A model generated the notes under the pieces. That model was not told the origin of the DNA, did no database searches, and was given only the letters and a program-made list of their open reading frames with translations. Positions 10,301-22,300 of a stretch of DNA of 64,000 nt are shown here, one piece after another. The position numbers and the translations under genes were made by a program. The stretch comes from Euclidia mi (lineage: Eukaryota; Arthropoda; Insecta; Lepidoptera; Erebidae), in assembly GCA_944739405.2 (NCBI GenBank), contig OX123190.2, positions 19,752,807 through 19,816,806 of the forward strand. Direction: 5' to 3'. Numbering within the stretch: position 1 is the first letter of the stretch; every line of letters starts with the position of its first letter.

Positions 10301-13300
10301 TCGTCCCACATTCAGATAACTGCGCCAAATAACATGCGTGTTTTTCCGAATTGATATCGAACATACGAAGAGTCTCGTTACCGATATTTTGTAATAATAA
10401 GTTATCTTGTCATCTATGTATGCAAATTTTGTTTGCGTTGTTTTGCATAACAGGGTGTAAAAATACCTAAAATCTGAAATCACATGTTGTAGGTACCTAC
10501 CAAACACTACGAACATTTTTTACTTAGCACCATACCTGGGAAATTACTGGTTCAGGAGATATTGAGGCTCAAAGTTAGTATGGATTTTTTCGAATGAGGT
10601 ACAAAATCAATGCATTTACCCCGCCAATATGTTCTTTAGATGCCCTATGGCCCCATGGATAAGTAGGTATTTCGAGCATAGCACGCGCGCGCTTTTATTT
10701 GCTATTTAAAAAATATGAAACGTAAAAAAAATCGTTTCCCAGGTATTAGTTTTGGTTAGTATGACTTGGCACGATGTCCACAAAAAGTAGACTTCGGCTC
10801 GGTGATGGGTCTTGTGACACCCTGTATAATCAGTTTGGATTGGTACATATTTACAATAGGATGATAGATATTCCATACTAAAATGAACTTTGACTCCCAC
10901 AAAATGTATGGCACAGCAAATTGTTTGCGATATCGACATGCAATGTCCTGATACAAAAGTAAAAATAAATCGAATAAAACAAGTGTCTTAGAGATTTGCG
11001 ATTTACTAACAATTACGTTGTATAGCAGAGAGTTAGATCTTATTTCTTATCTTATCTATCCTACTAATATTATAAATGTGAAAGTTTGTGAAGATGTATG
11101 TATGGATGGATGTTTGTTACTCTTTCACGCAAAAACTACTGAACGGATTTGGATGAAACTTTACAGTAATATAGTTTATACATCAGAATAACACATAGGC
11201 TACAACTTATAAAGATTTTGTATAATGTTGCCATAATATAGGGAAAAGTATCAACTAAGTCGGCAAAAATCCTGAAAGCTGTCTTCGCGTGCGCTGCCGA
11301 AACCGTTAAAATTACTTGATGACAGATTGATTTGATATTTGGTATACACTCGTAATCTTGATAACAATATAAGATAATATATAAATGATTTTAAATCCAA
11401 GATGGCCGCCGATACAAAATGGCGACAACCTCAACAACCTTCACAACAATATGGGTATCAAATGAAAGGGCTTGATTGGTAGAATAGATCTCACCATGAA
11501 ATATCCAAGATGGCTGCCGCCACAAAATGGCTGATTACATATTTTCCACAAATACCTCAATATGGGTATCAAATGAAAGAGCTTCATTGGTAGAATAGAC
11601 CTCAATATAAAAAATCCAAGATGGCCGCCGCCATAAGATGGCGGATAAATTATTTTCCACAAATACCTGACTATGGGTATCAAATAAAAGGGCTTGATTT
11701 GTAGAATAGAGCTCACTATAAAAAATCCAAGATGGCTGTCGCCGTGAAATGGTGGATTACATATTGTCCACAAATACCTCAATATGGGTATCAAATGAAA
11801 GGGCTTGATTTGTAGAATAGAGCTCACTATGAAAAATCCAAGATGGCTGTCGCCGTAAGATGGCGGATTACATATTGTCCACGAATACCTCAATATGGGT
11901 ATCAAATGAAAGAGGTTGATTCGTATTTGGATAAAACTTTACAGTAATATTGTTTACCTATTCATCAGGATAACACATAGACTACAGTTAATATTTTTTT
12001 TGTGTAATTTGGACAAAATATAACGAAAAGTATCAACTAAGTCGGTAAAAATCCTGAGCTCTGAGAGCTATCTTCGCGTGCGCTGCCTAAACTGTTGAAG
12101 TTCCATGAAGATAATGTACGCTGATATTGTTTATGTTAAAAAGTTCTAAATGAAAATCCGCGACAGCATATATCTACCTTTTATGTGGAAGCCATTATAT
12201 ACTTAAAAGTGATCCGTTAAATTATTAAATTTTGTTACTTCTTTACAATGCTAATTTAAGAGTAGTTATCAAATTGTTTTTAAAATCAATAGATTTTTTT
12301 GTACTTCAGTATTTAATGTAGATGAACTTTGTCTTTTACAGTAAGTTGTTTGGACGAATAGTTCAAAAGTTATCACAATATAATTGACCTAAGCGGCGCG
12401 TCATTAAAAGCGCTTACCGTGAGTTGGAGCGCTTAAAAGCAGCGGGGCGGAGGAGCGAGCGGCCTGATACCTATATACTTTGTAGTAACCCTTCAGTTTT
12501 TTTTTTGCTGCTACCATTATACTCAGTAGGTACATATTAGGCTCTCTAATAACTTCAATAGTATGTCCACATGCTAATCTTTGACGATTACGAAAAATAA
12601 AGTATTTTTTAAGTATCTTTATCTGTTTATTTCTATGCTTCACGGCCGTTTGTTATGAAATTATATGGATAGTCTGGAACCTGGGGCAAGTACATATTAG
12701 GCTACTCTTTATTTAAAATATCATGCGGGCGAAGCCGCGGGCAAAGCTAGTACTAATATAATAAAGCGGAAGAGTTTGTTTGTTTGTTTGTTTGAACGCG
12801 CTAATCTCAGGAACTACCGGTCGGATCTGAAAAATTCTTTTTGTATACGATAGCCCAGTTATTCCGGATGGTTATAGGCTATATAACATAACGCTTCGAC
12901 CCTTTGGGGCCGGGCAAAAGGCTAAAAAGGCTAAAACATAATGTCGGCTAATCTCAGGAACTAGCAGTCGGATTTAAAAAATTGTTATTGCCTATGATAG
13001 CCCAATTATTCCGAAAGGCTATAGGCTATATAAAATTACGCCACAACTTTTAGGGGCCAGACAAAAATAATAAAATGGTCAAACGAGAAGGGGGAGAGTT
13101 GGGTCAAAGGCAAAAAAAGGCTAAACAAATAGGATACAATCTATATGGGTATCGTTTTCGAGATTTTCGGGACGCTAATTAATAATATGAAATTTAATTA
13201 GTGATCCAAGATGCCGGACGGGAAATCAAAGATGGCGGATGTGAAAATTTTAAATATTAATATGGGTATCGCCTTCGGTATTTTAAGGGGTGGAGAATCG

Positions 13301-16300
13301 AAATACAACATCTATTTCGTGATCAAAGATGGCGGATGGGCAATCAAAGATGACGGATGGGAAAATTTTCATTTTTCATTCGGCGGTAGGTGCTAAAAAA
13401 GATTAGACGTGTTTAAATTGATCCCTTTTGATTTAATTAATAAAATAATAGTTTGAGTACAAGTTTTGCCTTAAGTTAGTAGATTAAATAAAACTAAAAG
13501 TACTTACAGTGGAATGCTAATGTAATACAAGCATCACTCAATCTATACCACCTGCCAGCACATCACATAATTCACTACTGTCTATTAAAATTACCACACA
13601 ATGTCGCAACTTGAGGACATCCAGTTGGCTCAGAAGAGTTTGGAGGAGTGCTTTGCGCGACGAATGGCTGAACTTGAAGGCCAAATCCAGTCAGCGGGGC
13701 CTGCCAAAGACACCGTGGCAAAAGTAGCCGAAGAGTTCAGGACATTCCGAGAACTGATGTTCACCATGCTTGGCCTTCTTCGCAAGCAGATAGATGAATG
13801 TTCCGGCATGCTTGATGCAATGGAGACACGACACAGGCGGAAGGACCTCATCTTCCTGGGGGTTGCTGAAGCGGAGACAGACAAAGACAACTGCAGGGCC
13901 TTGATTCTGGATATCCTTCGCTCAAGAATGTCTATCAAGGATGTAGAGGAGAGCTCCATTTCAACCTGCCACAGGCTTGGTGCACACAGTAAAGAGCGGC
14001 ACAGACCTATCTTAGTGCGGTTTGCAAGTGTGAACGTCAGGACTGCAGTATGGCGAGCGAAGACAGCGCTGAAGGGCTCAAAGATAGCGGTTAAGGAGTT
14101 CCTGACCAAAACTCGACAGTCACTCTTTGCAGAGGCTCGACAGCATTTTGGGATGCGTTCATGCTGGACTCAGGACGGCACTATCGTAGTAAAAGCTCCA
14201 GATGGGACACGCTCCAAGATCACCTCCACTAATGAACTGAAGCTCGTGATCACTAAACACCCGAAGACAGCAGGTGATACGTGTGCCGCAGCAAAGAACG
14301 GTGCCGGCAGTGCAAAAACTGTGCCACGCAAGAATTAGCCGATTGTGTTGTTTTTAAACTTATATCGCGTTATATTCTGTTCCTCTAACTTCGTATTTAC
14401 AGATTCGTTCAAGTTTTGTGTCAGTGAACAATTTTTATTCAAGTTTCTTGACTTGTTCTTATTACCCACAACATGCGCATAATGTGCACTGCATCATTGT
14501 TTACTTTCTAGTTGACAGATGACTTTATGATTGACAAAACTGACAGCTCGTTTCGTAACATCATACATTTTGCGTTTTGTTAGTGCTGTCAATTGACACA
14601 AAACTTATTCTATTTTTCTTCTGTTTTTGTTTCCTTCCTTTTTGTTTTTTAATACAGTTCAGTAATTTTAGATTTAAAATTATGTAATTACTCTACTTAT
14701 TTATTGTGAGTTGGCTGGCGGGTGGTGCGGAGAGGAAAACAAATACACGTAAGTTTAAATTGGTAGCCTTTTAAACATATTTATAATATATTTATTCTTT
14801 TTACTTATACATATATATTTATTTTTATTTATATATCTTATTTAATCTTATTACATATAATATTAGTTATATTTGATTATGTCATCAGATGAGTCTTTTC
14901 ATTCTGCTAATGAGTCTCTTCATGATGATAGCTTTTGCTCCACAAGTGATACTTTAGGTGATTTCCTGCAATATAGTTTCGATCAAAGAACTGGTAATTT
15001 GATAAATGTTTGCCATATTAACGCTCAAAGTGTGCCAAGCCATTATGGTGATCTATTAGAAGCCTTTTCGAATGTCAATGTTCACGCCATCCTGGTTTCA
15101 GAGAGTTGGCTCAAACCTCACCTCCCTTCTACCACTTATCCTCTTCCAGGTTTTATTTTAATCAGAAATGATCGTGTTAACAGAAGAGGGGGTGGTGTTG
15201 CGATCTACCTCCGCTCTGATTTCCCTTATAAAATCCTGGCTATCTCCTCTTCTGACATCTCTGCGTCTGCTGAATACCTTTTCCTTGAGGTTTGGGTCAA
15301 AAGAGTCAAAATTGTTATAGGTGTTGTTTATTGTCCCCCCTCAGTAGATTACTTCTCCAGTATCGAATCGATACTGGAATCTTTAGGGTCGGAATACACT
15401 CACCACATCATCATGGGCGATTTTAATACTAATCTCCTTACTCCACAGTCCACTAGATCCTGCAAGCTCCTGCAAATTGTCGAGTCATGTAATCTCCACA
15501 TTCTACCATTGCAAGCTACTCATCACAATGTCGATGGGGAGGATACATGGCTTGATCTAATTTGCACCTCTGCTCCTGACCTAGTCTCCAAACATGGTCA
15601 AATCCCTGCTCCAGGTTTCTCCCATCACGATCTTATCTTCCTCTCATACATCCTTAAGCCTCCCCGTCCTCCCCTTAAGGTTCTGCATGTTCGTTGCTTT
15701 GGACGCATGGATGTAAATAAGCTGGAAAAAGATGCAGCTACAATGAATTGGGATCACCTGACCGCTGCTGCAACTATGGATGAAAAGGTCGAGAGCTTTA
15801 ACAACGCTGTTCTCGAGTTGTATAATGTTCATGCACCAGTTCGAAAAGTCAAACTAAAGCGTCCACCTGCCCCCTGGATTACGAAGGCGGTCAAAACCGC
15901 TATGAGACGCAGGGATTGTGCATTTCGTAAATATAACAAGCACAAAACAGAAGACTTTTGGTCTCTATATAAAGTTGCAAGAAATCGGTGTAATCAGGTG
16001 ATACGTAACGCTAAACGCCGCCATATTCTCAGCAATATTAACTCATCCTCCCCTGCCAGTATCTGGAAGTTCCTCGGGACTATAGGTATTGGCAAACAGC
16101 GCAGTTTTGATCTCCAGTGGACAATTGGTTTGGATGAAATCAATAAACATTTCTCCTCATTTAACTTTTTGGATCATTCTACTAAGTGTCACACTCTGAA
16201 TTACTTGCGTAACCTTCCTCGTCTTGACATAGACCCCTTCAAATTTTCTTCAGTGACCCCCGGGGAGATCAAGAAGACTATCCTCTCCATCAAATCCAAC

Positions 16301-19300
16301 GCTACTGGTTGCGATAATATTAGTCGTAAAATGATTGTTCCTATTGTTGATCAATTGTTACCAGCTATTACGCATATTATCAACTTTTCCCTCGACACAG
16401 GTGCGTTTCCGTTGCTATGGCGGAAAGCTTTAGTAACTCCTTTGCCTAAGATCCCTAATCCTTCTCTCCCCAGCCACTTCCGCCCCATATCAATCCTTCC
16501 TTTTCTCTCCAAGGTGATTGAAGCTTGTGTCCACAGACAACTTTCAAAATTTGTCATTCACAATAATCTACTGAACCGATTTCAATCCGGATTCAGACCT
16601 GGACACAGCACAGTGACCGCTTTGTTGAAGGTGACTGGAGATGTTAGGGCGGGAATGGAAGACACCAAAGTTACGGTGCTAGCTCTGGTCGATTTCACGA
16701 ACGCCTTCAACACGGTCAATCACGAAATCCTACTATCCATCCTCTCCAGTCTTCAGATCTCTCCAGAGGCGCTCGAATGGTTCTCCAATTATCTCGTGGG
16801 ACGTCAGCAGTCGGTTCGCCACGATGACTCTTCATCATCATGGTGTAACCTTCAGTCTGGCGTTCCTCAAGGTGGCATTCTCTCTCCATTATTATTTTCT
16901 ATTTTTATAAATCTCCTGACTCAGAATCTTCAGTGTGCGTATCACCTGTATGCTGACGACTTGCAGCTATATACACATGCAGGAGTAGACAACATCGCTT
17001 CAGCTATCGGTGAGGTAAATCAAGCTCTGTCTATAATACTTGATTGGTCAGAACGATTTGGTGTTGCTGTGAATCCCGCAAAATGCCAGGCTATTATCAT
17101 AGGCAGTCAACGCAACATGAGCAAAGTTGATCTTTCAGCGCTTCCATCAGTCAAGTATAACCAGACAACAATACCCTTCAGCACGGTTGTTAAAAATCTT
17201 GGCTTATATATAGATAGTCACCTCAACTGGCGGGCTCAAGTTACTTCTGTTAGTCAAAGAGTGACAGGATGCTTACGTTCGTTGTACCGCTTAAAGAACT
17301 TCCTCCCTTCTAGCACTAAAGTAATGCTCATGCAGACTTTAATCTTCCCTATTATCGACTATGGTGATGTGTGCTATTTCGACCTGAATGCAGACCTCCT
17401 CAACAAATTAGACCGGGTTCTTAATAACTGCATTCGATTCGTTTACAACCTTCGAAAATATGACCATGTCTCCGAATACCGCTCCCAACTCAAATGGCTA
17501 ACTATTCGCCAACGCCGCAGTTTGCGTGCCCTTACTACTCTTTTCTCCTTTCTTAACTCTCCCTCTGTTCCTGTCTACCTAAGTCCTTATCTACAATATT
17601 TATGCTCTATTCATGACAAACATTTACGTTCGTCTAATAATCGTCTCCTTTTATGTCCTTCCCATAGTTCTGGGCTTGTTAACTCTTCCTTCTTCGTCCA
17701 ATCTGTCCTATTATGGAACGCACTCCCTCTTGAAATCAGGATGGCTAACAATCGGTACACTTTTAAACAAAAGGCTCGAGAATTTTTACTGAGCAAAATG
17801 GCAGAATAAATGCATATTTACTGTATTATTAACTTATATCATTGACATTTTAGTACATATATATCGATGACTTATATATTATTATGTATATATTTATTTT
17901 ATAATTATTGCAAGTAGTTATTCATATATAATATATGTATTTGTACTTATATATACTTTATACATGTATACATATAATATGTATATATTTAAATATATAT
18001 CTATAGTTTAAGTAGTTATTATGTAATATAATTAAGTAGTAATTATTGTGTAAATAATTAAAATATAATAATCATCATGCACCTACCAACAATTATCTCT
18101 GCACCACCCTAGGTTGACTGGTAGAGAATGCCTAAGGCATTAAGTCCACATATTGTACCACATTGTTTGTGTTGTGCAAAAAAGTTAAATAAAAAAATAA
18201 ATAAAATAAAAAAAAATTAAAAAATCAATATTGGTATCGTTTCCGATGTTTAAAGGGATGGGGAATCCAAATACAACATCTATTTCGTGATTCAAGATGG
18301 CGGATGGGAAATCAAAAATGGCGGATGGGAAAATTTTTAAAAATCAATATGGGTATCGTTTTTGATAATTTAAGGGATGGTGAATCCAAATACAACATTT
18401 ATTTCGCGATCAAAGATGGCGGATAGGAAATCAAAGATGGCGGACGGGATTTTTTTTTAAAGTCGATATGGTTATCGTCGCCGATATTTAAAGGGATGGG
18501 GAATCCAAATCCGACATCTATTTCGTGATCAAAGATGGCGGATGAGAAATCAAAGATGGCGGATGAGAAAGTTTAAAAAAATCAATATGGTTATCGTCTC
18601 CGATGTTTTAAGGGATGGCGAATCTAAATACAACATCTATTTCGTGATCAAAGATGGCGGATACGGGATTTTTTTTAAAGTCGATATGGTTATTGTCGCC
18701 GATATTTAAAGGGATGCGGAATCCAAATCCGACATCTATTTCGTGATCAAATATGGCGGATGAGAAATCAAAGATGGCGGATGAGAAAATTTTAAAAAAT
18801 CAATATGGTTATCGTCTCCGATGTTTTAAGGGATGGCGAATCTAAATACAACATCTATTTCGTGATCAAAGATGGCGGATAGGAAATCAAAGATGGCGGC
18901 CGGGATTTTTTAAAGTCGATATTGGCATCGTCTCCGATATTTTAAGGAATGGGGAATTCAAAAACACCATCTATTTCGTGATCAAAGATGGCGGGTGGAT
19001 TTTTTTTAAAAAATCGATATGGGTATCGTCTCCGATGTTTGAAGGGATGGGGAATCCAAATACAACATCTATTTCGTGATTCAAGATGGCGGATGGGAAA
19101 TCAAAGATGACGGATGGGAAAAATTTTAAAAATCAATATGGGTATCGTCTCTGATGAGTGATGATTTAAGGGATGGTGAATCCAAATACAACATCTATTT
19201 CGTGATCAAAGATGGCGGATAGGAAATCAAAGATGGCGGACGGGATTTTTTTTAAAGTCGATATGGGTATCGTCTCCGATATTTTAAGGAATGGGAAATT

Positions 19301-22300
19301 CAATATTATATTAAAAACAATGTTTGTTTTTGCATCATTTATAGACCCTGGAATGATAAGAGATTAAGCGCTAAGTCAATGGTAACTTTGGAAAAGGGGC
19401 TTGGAAAATAGGGAATTAAATAAAAACTCTTAAAAAGGCGATACGGAGTTCGCTGGGTCAGCTAGTACTAATATATAAAGCTGAAGAGTTTGTTTGTTTG
19501 TTTGGTTGAACGCGCTAATCTCCGGAACTACTGGTCCGATTTGAAAAATTCTTTCAGTGTTAGATAGCCCATTTATCGAGGATGCCTATAGGCTATATAA
19601 CATCACGCTATGAGCGACGGGAGCAGAGCAGTGGCCTTAAATAACGCGGGTGTAACCGCGGGCATCGTCTAGTACTAATATAATGAAGAGTTTGTTTGTT
19701 TCTTTGGTTGAACGCGCTAATCTCAGCAATTACTGGTCCGATTTGCAAAATTCTTTCAGTATTAGATAGCCCATTTATCGGGGAAGGCTATAGGCTATAC
19801 AACATCGCGCTATGTGTGACGGGAGCGGAGCAGTTGCCTTAAATAACGCGGGTGTAACCGCGCGCGTCCTCTTATATAAATATAAATTAGGTACCTTTGC
19901 AAGGAAAAAATTGCCAATTTGGTGGGATTAGCAAACAGCACAGTACAGTGTTCGTCATTCACGTGACCTCGCTAAAGATGTTTGAACGTTAACATTACAA
20001 TAAATGATTATTATTGCCTATTGCAGTAATGAGTCATCACATCAAAAATAGTATAGTTCAAAGCAGGCCTTCGGCATTCACCACGGCGAGTTATGGTAGA
20101 CTAATGTCTATCTACATAATATGTATATAGGTAGTTAGTTTCGTACACTCACGCCTATTTCCCGTTTCAGTGGTAGGCAGAGAAAACAGAAGACGACTTG
20201 AAAATTATTATTGCAAATTACTCTTTTCATACATGCTCGCCGGTGCAGGGTGGCTTTGTACCTTTGTCTATCTATAATTTTTTATGGTTCAAGCACATAC
20301 CTATGCTTGCCCATCAAGAATACAGCAAGACTGTGACTGGAGTCTTGTTGTATTCCTGATAAAAGTAATTTTTCGTCAAACGTGCCATTTCTTTTCTTTA
20401 TACATCAGACCCAAACCTCTTCATTCTCAAAAACCTTACAACGATTTATACTCTTAAAAAAATATGAATACTCACATGCGGTCCTGTAGTCAACGTAATA
20501 TATTCAACCTCCTTGGGACATATCCTGGGGTGTTTCTGAGGCGTATCATAGACCAGTAATAACCAGAAGACGAACCATATGACGCCTATACCGCCAAATA
20601 TGTAGAAACAAAGCGGCCATCCACCCCAGAAGTCTAAGGTACATAACCAGCCCGATATTGGCAATGTTATCACTGTGCCTATGTTTGAACCTAGAAATGA
20701 GAAAAAGGATTTAGGATTAAGGCAATCTTGAATTAATATTGACGTAAATGTCTGACATGTTAATCATGTTATATAGAAAAATTATCATATCATTGCGGAC
20801 GATAATTTTATTTTTTTATTTCGTCACGCCTGTATCCCCGAAGGGGGTAGACAGAGTGTTATATTACACCTACAATTCGCTTAATGAATTTTAGGACCCT
20901 CGCAAGAGGAGGCGAGCCTATTTCCGTTACCGGGCACATTGCCAGACTTAGTGGTGCTACTGAGAATTCGGCAAAGTCAGTAACACTTTTTGCCCCACCC
21001 GGGTATCGAACTCGTGCCTCCCGATCAGCAGACGCATACGCCATCCACTCGACCATGGAGGCAGGCATAATTTTTTCATGGTCGTAAAATCACGATTACG
21101 AATATGGTATACTGCAGAGCTGGGATAAAGCAGGTCAAAAATCTCTTAGCAAAGATAGTCACACCGGCAGCGGACAGGCGGGCAAAGCTGGCGGGTAAGT
21201 ATCGTTTCACCTGTCCATACATCGGTTCATACAGCATACTAATGTTTGCGACCATACATTACAGAGCGTACTACTGCCCAAGTTACTTCGGCGACTAACT
21301 ACGTCAACGAAATATCCGCAATCTATACTTTAGTTCTCCAAAGCTTCAATTGGTTCGCATCGGTTCTCGCTACCACTCTCAAGCCCAACCGCCCGCCCGC
21401 TCTTAGTGTGAACATCGCTTATTTACGCTTTACACCATGGAACTTTGTCACACTCACAAGCAACAACAAAGAATGCAAGTATATATAAAGATTTTCATAA
21501 AGATCTCTGGATTTTTAATGAGAGTAATCAGGCCACGAGTTTCACTGTCCTATTCATGGTATGCCATGGTCTGATTCTTCCAACATAAATTATTCAAATA
21601 AACATGCCTAAAGTAAACAATTTCTCTTCACTCATCTTAATAGTAACAAAAATGAATATGTATTTGATTGTAAGATATTTCTATGCACTAGTTAATTAAA
21701 ATATACAAACCAGCATAAACATAGGCTGCGAACTTAGATCTCTCCAAAGGTGGTATCCATCTGGCTAACATTGCATGCATTGCTGGGTATGTAACACCTT
21801 CCGCTAAGCCCGCCAGTGCTCGGACGACAATGAAAAACCAAATATTTGTATAAGCCGCAACTGGACTTAGAATAGTGAATACTGCTGTGAAAAATATTCC
21901 TAGACCATACACCATTTTGCCTCCATACATTTCTGCTATTCTTCCGCCTGGTATCTACAATTGATAAAAACAGAACAAGCTTAAATATCAATCATATTAA
22001 TTAGCTTTTAGAAATAACTGATATGACTGACTGCATGGGTTATAAATGTTACAAACTTCATTGAGTGTTGTGGGTTCTATTCTCGACATATTTTTTATTT
22101 TTTTATTTATTTATAGACTCACGCCTGTATCCCCAAAGGGGTAGGCAGAGGTGCAATATTACATCCACGTTTCGCCATTAATTTTTAGGTCCCACGTAAT
22201 AGGGAGCGAGCCTATTGCCGTACCGGGCACATTACCAGACTCCGTGCTGCTACTGAGAATTTCCTAACGGAAAACCGCGAGACCTCCCAATCCCATGCGC

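Larger units (their letters stand above)
13372..18222 (+). mobile_element. Full-length, apparently intact two-ORF LINE (CR1/Jockey group)
   Basis: Inserted inside a unit of the ~118-bp array after GGGAAAATTTT. It has a 5' UTR of about 230 bp, ORF1 (13601-14338), a 540-bp spacer, ORF2 (14879-17809), and a 3' UTR ending in an A-rich tail with AAATAAATAAAATAAA. Both ORFs are uninterrupted. About 4.85 kb. Confidence 0.8.
12752..19466 (+). mobile_element. Second Helitron-like unit with a split tandem array
   Basis: Starts directly after the previous CTAGT with ACTAATATAATAAAGCGG and GTTTGTTTGTTTG, and ends GGGTCAGCTAGT. It contains an array of about 118-bp units (13140-13371 and 18222-19310) which is interrupted by the LINE at 13372-18222. 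The ends resemble the compact units at 19467 and 19674, but the 3' hairpin here is weak, so the right boundary is tentative. Confidence 0.55.

Noticed and set aside
11441..11905. 154-codon minus ORF with a repeated 37-residue motif
   Set aside because: The repeat unit is 111 bp (37 codons), so a frame without stops in one unit stays open in all. It lies inside a Helitron-like element and resembles no protein I know.
13630..14109. 159-codon minus ORF
   Set aside because: Antisense shadow of LINE ORF1, which has clear coiled-coil and RRM-like content on the plus strand.
18222..19310. CRISPR-like regular repeats
   Set aside because: Units are about 118 bp, directly adjacent and without unique spacers; this is a minisatellite in a eukaryotic intron.
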